From Jackrogersella multiformis (taxonomy: Eukaryota; Ascomycota; Sordariomycetes; Xylariales; Hypoxylaceae), in the NCBI GenBank assembly GCA_902806575.1, contig CADCXD010000009.1, positions 2,914,001-2,978,000 of the forward strand: 64,000 bases of DNA, given 5' to 3'. Under the pieces are notes generated by a model. It made no database searches, was not told the origin of the DNA, and saw nothing but the letters and a program-made list of their open reading frames with translations. The translations under genes and the position numbers were made by a program. Below are positions 46,732 to 58,464 of the stretch, piece by piece. Numbering within the stretch: the first letter of the stretch is position 1; each line of letters begins with the position of its first letter.

Positions 46732-48360
46732 TCATCCTAAACCACGTCTCTCTAGGGGGGGGTCGTTTGTGGCTTGCGTATCATCGAGGAGAAGGCGTGA
46801 TATATCCATTTCTCCGATACTACCCGACGTAAATCCTGTCCCCGGACCTTCATTCCAGTAAAGGCCTGTATGGGGCGGCTGGGACGGTTCCCCAATTTCG
46901 ATTAGGCTTGAAGGCAGTGGCCATCTTGGCGTGTCTTCCTTCGAGTTGGTTCGGTTGAGTTGCGGCTCGAGCAAAGCCGACTTAGAAACGTGCAGCGAGT
47001 TCTCGATAGCCATGTTGACAGAGGGCTCTAATAGACCGCTGCCCCGCCCCGGCTCCCTAACCTGCATGGCCGTCTTCTCCGTACCCGCAAACTTCTCGGG
47101 GTACTTGTTACGTAGTCTGTCTCGTAGATCCGTCGGCTGCCTAGTGGATAGGTTGAATCTCGGGTCCCTTTGGATCTTGGTCCATTGAGGACCGTAGAGC
47201 TCGAACCCTTCTAGTATCTCCCTATCGTCTTGCTCGGAGAATGGTCGTCGCTCTCTTCGATGGGACTTCTTGAACGGTCCTCTGATACCTAGTTCAACCA
47301 AGTCTTCCATCTTCTTCCGATGGGCCCGGCTCTTCCGCTGCCTCTGCGGCGCGGGGTCGGAATCGTTCTGGGCGGATTGGGTCTGCTCAGCTTCGATCTC
47401 TTCTTCCGTCTCGTTTAGAATATTCTCGGACATAAGGCCCTTCCTTGGTTTCCCCCGAGCATTTACTATAACTGGCTGTGTCTCTCTAGGTATATCATTC
47501 CTGGCTGTTGGGCTGGCGCGGAGTTCCTCGGGGCAGCAAGTCCGAAACCTATCTTTCAGGTCTCCCGCCGTCCTATCATTGAACCTATACTCGGGATCTT
47601 CCAAGATGTCCGTCCACCTTCCGACGCCATGCTTGCTCACTCCGAGTAGCAGATGATTGGTTTCTTCTTCGGACCATTTGCGTCGCGGCTTGGCAGCCCG
47701 TCGCTTAACTTTCCCCGTTGGGGTTCTTTCGGGTTCGGGAGGAGGGCTCAGGTTTGCCTTTTCCTCGGTCGGATCCGGTATCTCTGGCGGTTTTGTGATG
47801 CTGAGGGCTTGCGGAGGCTCAGAGTGCGGGCGGTTATCGAAGGATCTAGAAGAGATTGGTGGGAATAGAGACGCGTCAGATGGCGGCTCGAGTAACCCCA
47901 CTATGATTGGAGGGAACATATGCTGTTGAGTGGTTGCCTTCTGTTTCTTGAGCGGCTGCGGTAGCTGCACGAAGTCTTCCTTCATAGGCCGTCTCTTTTT
48001 CCCGAGATCTTCCACGTTATCCGGCGTGTCGTCTAGTATCATGCGCAGGTCTTGGGATGAAATGTGGCTTAGTAATGTTCGGTCCGATGAGTAGCTAGCA
48101 TCGTTCCTCAAGGCTGGGTTCAAAGTAGAAGCCTCGTCTACTACCGAGTAAAGTGAAGGCATAGACTGGGAAGCCAATTGGCCCAGGTTTGTATCCTGGA
48201 CATCGGACCTCTGGCCAGCGTCGGGCTCGATGGGGTGTAGTCGGCCAGAGGTCTTGGGAAGAGGAAGAACTTTGATAGGCGGAAGTTCAGCATGGTGCGG
48301 CCGTGGCGTAGTAGTCGATTCGTTTAGCAGATGAATCAGTCGTGGCTCGATGGTAGCCAT
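46732..48360 (-). CDS. two-Myb telobox protein (Tay1/Teb1-like)
   Basis: Single open frame, 542 aa. Two Myb/SANT domains: residues 227-280 (KWSEEETNHLLLGVSKHGVG, then DLKDRFRTCCPEE) and 371-424 (RRPFSEQDDREILEGFELYG, then DLRDRLRNKYPEKF). The third helices resemble the telobox consensus found in telomere-repeat binding proteins. Two such domains separated by about 90 residues is the plan of Yarrowia Tay1 and fission-yeast Teb1/Mug152, which bind TTAGGG-type repeats at telomeres and promoters. The N-terminal 220 residues and the last 115 are disordered, with a short Lys/Arg-rich patch before domain 1. Nuclear. A role in telomere binding is inference from family. Confidence 0.82.
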   Translation of the reverse strand: MATIEPRLIHLLNESTTTPRPHHAELPPIKVLPLPKTSGRLHPIEPDAGQRSDVQDTNLGQLASQSMPSLYSVVDEASTLNPALRNDASYSSDRTLLSHISSQDLRMILDDTPDNVEDLGKKRRPMKEDFVQLPQPLKKQKATTQQHMFPPIIVGLLEPPSDASLFPPISSRSFDNRPHSEPPQALSITKPPEIPDPTEEKANLSPPPEPERTPTGKVKRRAAKPRRKWSEEETNHLLLGVSKHGVGRWTDILEDPEYRFNDRTAGDLKDRFRTCCPEELRASPTARNDIPRETQPVIVNARGKPRKGLMSENILNETEEEIEAEQTQSAQNDSDPAPQRQRKSRAHRKKMEDLVELGIRGPFKKSHRRERRPFSEQDDREILEGFELYGPQWTKIQRDPRFNLSTRQPTDLRDRLRNKYPEKFAGTEKTAMQVREPGRGSGLLEPSVNMAIENSLHVSKSALLEPQLNRTNSKEDTPRWPLPSSLIEIGEPSQPPHTGLYWNEGPGTGFTSGSIGEMDISRLLLDDTQATNDPPLERRGLG

Positions 48361-50186
48361 CGTGAGTCGATGGAAGCGGGCAGGGGAAGAGCATTGGGAG
48401 AGAGAAAGGGCCCGGACGGACTCTTAAGTTGTTTTTGCACCGAGGAGGGGGGAAGACGAACGAAGGCGAGACACAAAGGCGGGACAGCGATAAGAGGGAA
48501 TGTATACCTAGGTAGGTAGTCGAGATTCGGAAAAGAGGGTTGGGAAGAAAAAGAAGAAGAAAAAAGACTTGCAAGCAATAGGTAGTGAAGGACACTACTG
48601 TTTGGTTGACAACAAATGGTACGAAGCACGCACGAGAATTGAACACAGTACAATACTGTCTATCCGTTTGTGGCAGATATAGAAAAGGGAAGCGAGGGAA
48701 GAGAAGAAAAGATAGGGAGAAAAAATAAAAAGAGTAGGTACGCAGACTTGAATAGGTAATAATGGCGCGAATGAAGTGAGAAGAAAATAGTTTGTAGATG
48801 GACAATCTACTTAGATACCTAGGTAGGTAATCAACACCGATAAAGCATCAGACCCTCGAACTCGAACTCGAAGTGGTGTATGGAATACTGTAACTCAAGG
48901 GGACTACTACTTGTTTCCAAGCTTCTCTTCTCTTAGGGGTCTCCGAATAGGGAGGGAATAAAAAACTAAAGAGAGAGGGAGAGAGAAAACGAAAGAGTGA
49001 GAATACTTGTTCCTATCATTGATAGAATAGATACCTCATACCTCTGGTATCTAAGATACCTACCTCTACCTCTATGCAGGCGTGCAGGTGCCAGGCAATG
49101 GAAACGGTATTAGTGCCGGGTTGGCCGCGTTTGCATTTTCTTTTCCTGTCCTCAATCGTCCTTTTTTTTTCTCACTGCTCCACGTGAAAATACCATGCCT
49201 CTTATTTGACTAGGTATTTGAGTAGGTACTTTACCTTTCTATAAAGGAGGTATTATGGTGAAGGTATGTAGTATGCAGTATGTATTGTTAAGGATGTACT
49301 AGACTAATAGAGCAATAACCTGGAAACTGAACCGATTAGGTTATGTTTGATACTTGGATTCTTGTTTTCGGAGTGTCGGGGACTAGGACAGACTGGGGGC
49401 CGGTTCTGCCAAAAATAAATAAATACGATGGAATTTATTTATGAACAGGAAAGAAAAAAAGGAAAAAAAAAAGGTGTAGAAAGAGGGAAAATCATTATGA
49501 TATCTGGTTACACTAAAGATAATGAATCCTCTACAAAAGGATCATCGGTGGTAATTCAATTATTAATCATCATGCCTTCTCGGTTGTTGAGGAAATTGCC
49601 AAGAATTGCTCTAATCTATTATCGCGATGGAACAGTCTGATGTATCCCAAGGGGTTTCTTTCTTCTTCAGGACTTGTCTCTTGCTACCGTTTGATCCTTC
49701 CAAGTCTTGTACCTGTATTACTGCCCAATCGGGACGATGCCGCCGCCGACCTACCGGTAGCTGCTCGGGCCTTCTCTCCATATTCTGGCATTGCACCTAG
49801 GTACCTAGGTAGGCAGGTACAGCCCAATGCCGGTAGGATCATTCGGCTTCGGCTTACTTACTATTAGCACTAGGTAATTACCACACAGCCTTCTTAACTC
49901 TTATGTGATATCAGGTAGGTACACTAGGAATACTATATTTGATTCCAGCCTCATTGTTTCCGTTTCAGTCTCATTGCCTCATTTGAAGAAAACCTGTCAG
50001 TAGACCTAGAAGTGTATTTGGATGAATTGTTAGAAGTCCCACAACTCCATAAGCACCTAAATTAGGAATAAACATTACTACTATCAACCTCCTTGCATGT
50101 CTGGGTAGGTACGTTGCTCAGTATCTTCAATAACTATCTAAATAAACCAACGATACCAAGTTGTATAAATCCCCAAGACAGAAACC
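48361..50186. other. intergenic, purine-rich tracts
   Basis: No gene seen. On the plus strand there are long purine tracts (about 48540-48570, 48690-48745 and 48960-49005), which are pyrimidine tracts on the strand of the upstream-facing Myb gene and probably form its promoter/leader. TACCTAGGTA-type motifs at about 48505-48520, 48815-48828 and 49796-49812. Confidence 0.5.
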
Positions 50187-50902
50187 ATGGCCTCGCAACT
50201 CCCAGCGTTTCCCCGCACCATCTTCACCATCGTCGAGCCCATCTCGCTGTAAGTCACGACGGCCTAGCCTGCCTCCACCTCGTACCTTATTGACAAGTCG
50301 CACCTCAGCATCGGCGGCTTCCTAGGTCCTTTCATAGACCCGGACTGGTTTATAGCCTCTCAGCTCGGGAGCTCGAAACCTAGTACCGGCGCTCAAAGTG
50401 ACCTGAATGCGCGCTTGGTTGCCCTCCAGTTAGGCAATGCCTACGGGTTGCTGTTCCTGCTTGGCGTCGCGGTTCTTTATACCACGACCGAATTGAAGGT
50501 AGTCCGGAACTATCTCATTGCTCTATGGTTTGTTTTGCCTGCCCTTCTTGTTTCACTCTCTGTGATACGACTTGACCCTCCGCTGAGACGGAAGATACAG
50601 GATCGCGGATATAAGCCATGTCGGGGTGACGTGCTGGATGCTTGGGTACGATAGGACCCTTGACGTGGGTTCGTGGAATGCCGTGACGTGGGGCAATGTC
50701 GGGTTTACGGTAAGCTCTTGCTCTTCCGCCTTCTCTTGAGCTCGTCAAGCCTCTTCAGGTGAGTTCGTTGTAATATATTGAAACTAATACTAACAACTAT
50801 TCCTCTGAGAAGGCCTTCCTATGCTTGACCAGGACAGCCTATCTCCTAGGTCTATTCGGTCCAGGTAGCCAAGCTATCAAGGCGTCTAAGAAAAAGGCTT
50901 GA
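50187..50902 (+). CDS. DUF7704 family four-span membrane protein
   Basis: Four exons, 50187-50248, 50309-50527, 50601-50709 and 50813-50902, give 159 aa. The spliced protein starts MASQLPAFPRTIFTIVEPIS and continues GGFLGPFIDPDWF, then LQLGNAYGLLFLLGVAVLY, VVRNYLIALWIADISHVG, NAVTWGNVGFTAFLCLTR and AYLLGLFGP. Four hydrophobic segments and these motifs match a fungal family of unknown function. Much of the protein is missed if introns are ignored, because exons 2 and 3 are out of phase with the open frame at 50415-50654. Introns are 60, 73 and 103 nt. Confidence 0.85.
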
Positions 50903-51243
50903 CGAAGGACACATGTTCACTAAAGGCAATTTACACTGTTTAGTTAGCTGCATCTGAATCATGAATTACACGGAAACCAGTAGTAATTAGAAATCATTGA
51001 ATTCATTGGAGAATTTTTTGCCCCGATCCCTTAAAAATAAGAGAAGCCTTCTGGGGGACGTGATTGCCAAGGCACAGAGTACCCCTTTTCGTAGCTTCAC
51101 TGCAGCTTCCATATCGAGAAAAGAACAAATAACCTTCATTGCAAAATACCACGCCTCCCATCCCTCCGTGCCTCCACGCAACTATGCCGTGATGCCATTA
51201 TGTGAAAGACCTCCCCACTCCGAGCAGAGTAAACCGATCAGTC

Positions 51244-52453
51244 TTAGTTCTCTCGTGGTCGCTTGGCGCCATGCGGATTCTGCCAGTCCGACTGCTGGTT
51301 GGCGCCGAAGAAGGCGGGGTTGAAGTGAGCGGGCTGCTGGAAGCCCATCATGGGCATGCCCATGGGGCCCATGCCACCCATCATGTTGCTACCCATGGCT
51401 GGGTTCATGTTGTTCATTCCGCCGCCTCGTCCGCCGCGCATCCCACCTCCGCGCATTCCTCCTCCACCAGGCATCATACCGCCGCGGAAGTTGAAGTTCG
51501 GGCCGCCGCCTCCACCGCCGCCCCCTCCGCCCATGTTGTTAAATCCTCCGCCAAAATTACCGCCCCCCAAGTTGTTGTTGAAGCCTCCTGGGTTATTACC
51601 ATGGAAGCCGCCTCCCATATTGCCAGAGTAGTTACCTCGGAATCCTCCACGGGGTCCGTTGAAGCCGCCACGCCCTCGGAAATTACCGCGATCGTTGCTG
51701 TAGCCTCCCATGTTGGAGCCTCCTCGGGAACCTCCATCCTTATTGGCTCGGGCAGGGGCGTCCTTCGGCAAGGTCTTGAAAGGATTCGTAGTGTGTGACG
51801 TGTAGATCACTGTCACCTTCTTGCCGCCTAGCTGGGCGGACTGGCCAAGCTCGTTGGCGACGTTTTCCACCTGTCGCTTCACGGCAGTAGCGGCTTGCTG
51901 GGAGGCGAATTCGACATATGCCTGGCTATAATAAGGGTATTAAAATGGGGTTGGAGACTCGACTATGGTATTATATAAATATTACTTACCCTTTGCTCTT
52001 GCCGTTAACCTTGTGCTCGCTGAAGGTGATGTCCTTCAGCTCATCCTCGCAGGACGCACGTAGGATCCAACCGCGAATGTCGTCATCGGTAGTCCACCAC
52101 TGAAGCTCCGAAAGCAGAAGGGCACTGGTCGCACCAGGATCGATGGGTCGGTCATCAGAAACCTCCTTGCGCTTGAGGCCCTGGCTGGGGGCTGCACTGC
52201 TACGATAACCGTACATACTGTTTGCGTCTTCTTGGTCGTCGTTGTGGGTGTGAGGGATGGAATCGGGATTAGAACCGTTGGCGATTGTTATGGAAGAATT
52301 ATTTTCGTACGCTTGGTTGTTGGAGCTTTCAGGTTTAGAATCGTCTAGCGTGCCTGCATCGGCGTCCGCGTTATTCGCATCGTTCGCGTCATTCGCGTCA
52401 TTCGCGTCATGCGCGTCTCCATACACATCGATTTCGAAATCCTCGTCCGCCAT
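51244..52453 (-). CDS. RRM protein with Gly/Met-rich tail (CPSF6-like)
   Basis: Exons 52453-51990 and 51925-51244 (64-nt intron) give 381 aa. An Asp/Asn/Ala repeat and a disordered acidic region fill residues 1-115. One RRM follows (about 118-200: LLLSELQWWTTDDDIRGWIL, then GKSKGQAYVEFASQQAA), split by the intron within RNP1. After NPFKTLPKD comes a long Gly-rich tail with RGG/FRG and GGxN units and a Met/Gly-rich end, finishing AKRPREN. The RRM with this WWTTD/RGW pattern resembles CPSF6/7 (cleavage factor Im large subunit), suggesting a part in mRNA 3'-end processing. That assignment is by resemblance only. Confidence 0.83.
52368..52417 (-). repeat. 9-bp coding tandem repeat (Asn-Asp-Ala)
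   Basis: Units close to AATGACGCG on the minus strand repeat near the N-terminus of the RRM protein, giving A-N-D triplets in frame. Confidence 0.75.
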
Positions 52454-54152
52454 CTTGGAATATTTTGACTTCTGACTGGAAGGAACGGGATAAAATTAAG
52501 GAGAGACTAAGAAGGAAGAAATGTAGGTCTGATATCTGCAAAGTGAGGATGTATTCAGAGTAGATACAGAAGGTGCCTGTCGTGTCTTCGAACCCATATC
52601 ATCAGTCAACGGGAAATACATGATGCGGAATCCTCGGCTGGAAAGATAGAATAAACAAGACAACAGGAGGAAAAGAAAATTCTCACAATATCAAATACGT
52701 ACAATTCGCAGCCTTTGACGTGAGATATGTCCTCTGCGTGCCGAGCCCGAGCCCCTGAAGCAAGTAATCCCTCCGAATCTGAACGACGACGATGAGGCTC
52801 TGAACAAATGAAGATATCAAAGACGAAGCTCTGTGCTTGCAGTCTCTCGCACTCTTCCTCGAAAGGATATCGTTCGCAGGACCCTTTCCCAATCTGTTAA
52901 ACCGTTACGTTATTGTTATGATGAATACTGTTATGATGACGACGAAGAAGGTGAAGTTAGAGTACAGGCAGCTTGATGTCTGACAGCAAGTATCAAGACG
53001 TAGAGCGGACAATCCCAAACTCCTTACGAATATATCTCTTCCACTCTCTCGGTATTATGCGTGTATTAGTAGAATGGCAATTCCAAACTGTCAGGTCATC
53101 CGAGAAATGAGCTTGGAAGGATTAGATTCCCCCCTAAACTGATTCACCAAAGCGTGGTGAGGAAGAAGTAAAATTGACCAAGGGCCTGGCGAAAGAATGG
53201 AGGAAATGAGTTGGAACGCGTCGTTAGCGACTAAAGGGGTAGGTAGAAAGAGGACTACTTCGAGATACGCATAGTCGAGAAGCCAGTCTCCAACGAACTA
53301 GATATGGCCTATCTGGAATATGGATGGTGTGTTGAACGGGCCAAGTCGGCGTTTGCTGGTAATGTTGTGAATTAGGGACCGAAATGGAAGCGGATTGACG
53401 TTGAGTTGATTTGGACTCGAACAAATGTTGCTAACGTTCAAGGTTGCTAAAAGTCGCCGGAGTGAGAGAAGTCCAAGGGCTCCAAGGGTTGAGAAAGCCT
53501 GAAGAGCTAACGCTAAAATGCAGGTGGGCACCTGCCGCAGAGCTTCTGGGGGGAAAAGACCCACTGTAAAATGCTCTACTTAGGTAGTGCAGTAAATGAG
53601 GCTGCGGGTGGGCAAGGGGCACCATGCGTAGAACAAATTAGGTACCTACCTAGGTACGAAAAGTACCTACCTGAATATCTAGTACAAAGTTACATATGCA
53701 TCTAGCGCTCTTACCTTAGAGGTACTCATGTGCATTAGGTAGAAGCTGTTTCCAACCTTGGAAGGTTTGCTGGCCAGGCCAGATTGCATCTGCGAAAACT
53801 CAACACTAGCACCCTTTTGGTGATACCTAGGTAGGTACTGGAGGTCCACTAGATACTTACAGTTTACACATAAGTACCTAGGTATATTATGTACACTACC
53901 TACCTACCTACATAGGTACCTACATCCAAAAGTGGACCATTGACATTTACCATTTACTAGGAAATCTGGCCCTATCCATCACTTCCAACTCCCAACTCCA
54001 AACCTTCCTAACAGCGAAGCAACAACTCGGATTCCTCCTTCGTACCTATCTCTACCTCTACCACTACCGTGAATAACCTAGGTGCCTCTCTCCTTTGCCA
54101 CCTCCGTATATACCAATCGCGATTCTACGCCTAATAATAATCATCATCCACC
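52454..54152. other. intergenic between divergent CPSF6-like and SSS1
   Basis: No supported gene; open frames at 53224-53625 overlap each other in different frames and lack coding character. TACCTAGGTA motifs at about 53640-53660, 53824-53838 and 53875-53925. Confidence 0.5.
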
Positions 54153-54616
54153 ATGTCGGAAATTCAAGATCTCCTCGAAATCCCCAAGGACTTCGTCAAG
54201 GACGGCACGCAATTCATGACGCGGTGTACTAAGCGTAAGTTGATCTTCGCGCCTCCTTCTTGTTATCAAGTCCCCAAGGCTCGGGGCACCTCCTTGACAC
54301 ACCCTCCCCTTGGAACTCGATTCTCGCGTGTCGAGGAAGGCAAATAATATGAAGAAACAAGAGAGAAAGGGGATATCATCAAAGTCACGAGAAGAAGACG
54401 AGAATGCTAACAGCTTTATTTCATATAGCGGACAAGCGAGAATTCATCCAGATCAGCAAAGCTGTCGGCGTCGGCTTCTTGGTCATGGGCGCGATCGGCT
54501 ACTTGATAAAACTCAGTACAGCCTCCTTTCCCCTTTATCCAACCGCAAGCCGTTATTTTAACACGTGTGTTGCAGTTCATATTCCCGTCAACAACATCCT
54601 GGTCGGCGCCGCATAA
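54153..54616 (+). CDS. SSS1: Sec61 complex gamma subunit
   Basis: Small tail-anchored subunit of the ER protein translocon. Exons 54153-54234, 54429-54515 and 54576-54616 (introns 194 and 60 nt) give 69 aa. The protein reads MSEIQDLLEIPKDFVKDGTQ, then KPDKREFIQISKAVGVGFL, a single membrane span, and ends IPVNNILVGAA, matching the SecE/Sec61-gamma family throughout. The exons are too small to be found without splicing. Confidence 0.95.
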
Positions 54617-55112
54617 ATAGCATGTAAAAATAATAAAAAGGGACCTCACGAGGAAGGGAACACGGAGATGGGTTGATAGGGACGGGTCGTGGCGAAGGGG
54701 ATGTCTAGCGGAAGGTCATCCAGAGCAAATTTTACCTTTAGTACCATTCTGCAAGATGTCGACAATAATGTGATCTTATGCGCTATACGAATTTATTGTC
54801 GCGGTGAAGATTAAGGAAATGTCATGGTCCTATTAAATCATTGCGGGAGGCATGGATGGAGCTACGGAATCACACGATGTCGTTCTATGTTCTTGTACTT
54901 CCGAGTTAGGATCTCGCTAGGCCACTGTACAAAAAAATTGCAACACAGTATCTGATCAAAAACGAACGATTTGAAAATTGTAACCATAACGCCTTGATAC
55001 CTCTCGCCTCAAGAAATCCCCTGTGCGCCTTAATGTCTCGTGCTAGAAATCCGTAAGTCGTAGGTCACCTGCCGAGATCCTGTATTCAACCCATACTCTT
55101 CGCCTAAATCCG
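54617..55112. other. intergenic between convergent genes
   Basis: No gene seen. Confidence 0.45.
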
Positions 55113-57250
55113 CTAGTCGGAGACTCCATTGTCCTCCTCGTCTTCGTCTTCATCATCGGAATTGTATCGGGGGGCACTACGACCGACACTCATCGGCCTG
55201 AGCTTCTCATCATATCCGGCACCCATACGGGGTTCCCCTTCGTCAAACGAGGACTCGTTATACGAATGCAACGAAACCGTACCCATGGCATTGTCCCATC
55301 CGTTCAGCGACGATGCTATTTCACATTAGCGTTCTTTCCCCTTCTCATCTCGAGAGATTAGTCAAGCTTACCCGCAATGAAAGGAGCAGTAGGATGCCAA
55401 CTCGCATCCCTGACGACCGTAGACCACCCAGGCAGCCCGCCGTTGTAAAACTGGCGGAACGAGCCATCCGCTCGTGGCAATGCGCTTGCTTGCGACGTCG
55501 TCTTTTTTACGTCGACGATGCCCGCAATCGTTGCGTCCATATTGTATATATAGACTTTGCCGTCGTGGCTGCCCGAGTATACATACCGCGAGTTAGTACT
55601 TCCGGGGGGCGAGAAATGACACCGGATTAGCGTCCGGAGAACCTTGTGTCCGCGGAACGTGACGACCGAGTTGTCGTCCGGGTGTGGGAACCAGTCCGCC
55701 TCGTCGAACCGCCCCCACCGGTAGTCGAATTCGCTATACCGCGTGTGACGCCGCGGGTTCAACTCCTGGAACCGCGCCGTCGTGTACATCATCTTGAGAT
55801 CCCACAGCTTCATGCTCTGATCCTTGCCGTTGCTCAGTAGATACCTCCCGTCATTCTTGCTATCGAGGTACGTGAGTCCTTCAATGTGGCCCACAAATGC
55901 GCCGGCTTCGCGCCCATCGCCCATGCTCCGCCTATCCCATACTTTAATCGTAGTATCGTCGCTACCCGAATACAGGATATGGGGGGACGACTTGTCGGCA
56001 AAGCACACGGCGTTGACGTCGTCATCGTGACCTTCGATCGTATGTAAGACCGTCCGGGATTCGATATCGAAGACCACGATGGAGTTTGAGTTTGTTCCAG
56101 CAACAAGTTCCCGGCCGTCACCAGAGAAACGAATTGAAAAGATGCCAAACCCGCCGCGCCACCCTATTCTCCCATTCTCTGATAAACTTAGCATATAGGG
56201 GTCGCCCGTGTCGTTTGGGTCGGTTGGCGCCAGGCAGACGTTGCTCTGGATGGAGGTGTATGCTAGCCATTTGTTGTCCGGACTCAATGACGCATCCGTC
56301 AACGTCCAAGACCCGAATGTGAACGGCACCGTCTTGTAATGCCGCCAGTTATACGGGTTAGAAGTGTCATACATCCGGACCTTCATATCTTTAACACAGG
56401 CAAAGAAGAAATTTCCATCGTCCGAGAACTGGCCAGAATAAACATTGTCGTCATAATTGATAATCATCTCGGCGTCCGAGCTAGGAATCATGGATTGAGC
56501 CATCATGCCTTGATTGATCTGGCGAGTCGACCTATTCCCTATACCCAATTCGCGATCTAATATCCGGCGGGCTAGTAGCTTCTTGGAGGGAATAGAGGTT
56601 TGTATGTCGGTCGCGCCGAAAGTACCAGAGTTCATCAGCACCCGTCCCTCATCGCTTGGAACCTTGGGAAACCTGTCCGGGTCCAACTCACGTCGCCGTC
56701 TTCGGTACCCGAAATGGAGGTCATCTTCATCGTCCTCTTCGTCGCCCTCGCCAAATACTAAATGGCCGAGATTCGATCTTCGAAGAAAGTCTACAACCTG
56801 ACGTCGCGATAGCAGACCAGTACGACGACCTAGTTATGGACAGTCAGAACACAACGGGCCGGCTACCAACAGGCAGGGACGCACTACTTATTAGATTTAT
56901 CAGACGCTGCTGCACCGCAGTCCGTTCGGTGTCTGGCAATTCCGAACCATCTCCGTTACCAGCATCTTCGTCATCATCCTCTACCTGGACTAGGAACTGG
57001 ATATGGCCCTCTTCAGCGTCTGTATACGTATCAGCCGCGTATAGGTATAGGTCTAACTCGTGCGCAAATATTGCGTACCATGAAACTCGTCTTCCTCTTC
57101 GAACAAGTCGTGCTCCATATAATCCTCATCTACTTCCTCCTCGTCATCTTCGTAGTCAGGGTCACGATCGTCGTCATCGTTATCTTCAGCATCGACATAG
57201 TATTCCGAAAGATGATCTTCGGCATCCTCGGAGGGTCTCGGATCGTTCAT
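55113..57250 (-). CDS. WD40 protein, DCAF11/LEC14B-like
   Basis: Exons 57250-57079, 57019-56867, 56791-55372 and 55315-55113, about 648 aa. An acidic N-terminus (DAEDNDDDDRDPDYEDDEE) leads to DPDRFPKVPSDEGRVLMNSG, then WD40 repeats including FSDDGNFFFACVKDMKVRMY, SGSDDTTIKVWDRR, LLSNGKDQSMKLWD and YSGSHDGKVYIYN, and an acidic tail ending DNGVSD. DCAF11/LEC14B proteins are thought to be substrate receptors of CUL4-DDB1 ubiquitin ligases. The exon 2/exon 3 junction is not settled: with the good GTAGCC donor (56866) the frame into exon 3 is off by one; using a weaker donor four bases earlier keeps one open frame. The remaining junctions are clean. Confidence 0.85.
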
Positions 57251-58464
57251 CGTGTCTAGGCTGCGGAGCTTCGACTCTAGTTACTTGATAACACCGAAAC
57301 TATCTAGATAATTTAGGTAGGTAGACTATGTTAGGTGGGTAAATGATGTTGTGGAGGCTCTCTAGTTGACAGTTATATGCCAGTGAATTTGTTATTTATT
57401 CGGGCAATCAGTAGTGTATGTCAACTGAAGCAGAGACAAAATGTCTACCTGGGTTAGGTAGGCATCTAGGTATGTAGGTAGGTAGGCAGATTAAAAGGAG
57501 ATTGGGTACCCTAGGTAGGTAGGTATTTAATTAATTGACTTCAATGATTCGGACCTGCCAGAAATATCAGATAACTTAAAGAAGTACCTTCCAAAAGTCT
57601 TACATGACGACACCGGAATTGTAAATGCTTTTATGTTGATTTAACTGATTGATTGGCGGGGTGTTTTGTAGCTTTATCGTCACTGCCAAGCTAGCACTTT
57701 AGTTGCCGTGCTTGGTAAGAGCCAAAGACATTATCGGCTTTTATGCCGGACTTAACAAGAAACCGTCACCTCTGTTCCTTGTACCTACCTAAGCTGTCTG
57801 ATATTCTCCGTAACAAAAGGCGATGAAATTATTATTATCGTCCATTAGATGTCACTGGTTAATAAGTAAATATTTGTGTTGATTTTGTATTATACAAACA
57901 CTATGTCCCATATATTAAATTACTCAGTAGGTGGTTCATAGGTACGTCCGTGAATTCATAAACTACAAGGTATGTATGTAGGTACCAGTAGTTGTTTATA
58001 TGCATGTATACAATATCCGGGTATGCAAGATACAGGAGAGTTCCAAGGTTGTTCAAATATGCCCAGGTATAAAATATCATGTTGTGTTCAACATAAGATT
58101 CTCCTTACTAAAAGTAAATATCACGATTGTGTTTAGCTTCATATACTAATTGAGATCCCTGATAATTCTTGAAGTTCGCGGTTTCCTTATAGATAACCAG
58201 CCGAGCCACGGAACACAAAATTATTTCCAACTTCCAACTTCCAACTTTTCTCCTTGGGTCACACTTGCAACATCTATCTTAACACAATGCTTGCCGATAT
58301 AGCAGTTTTGCTAATATTCTATCATGGCAGGCAGGGGAACTTATAACGCTCTTCCTAGTATCTTGATCAACAATTCTCATCTCTAGCTTTCTTCGCATAT
58401 AGGTTGAACTACCTATCACTCCGGATTTTAACACGGCTTCAGTATATCTCCTTACCCCTTAACC
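57251..58464. other. intergenic between divergent WD40 and SET genes
   Basis: No gene seen. Motif copies at about 57470-57530. Confidence 0.5.

Noticed and set aside
51350..51631. Pro-rich plus-strand frame, 93 codons
   Set aside because: Shadow of the Gly-rich tail coded on the minus strand.
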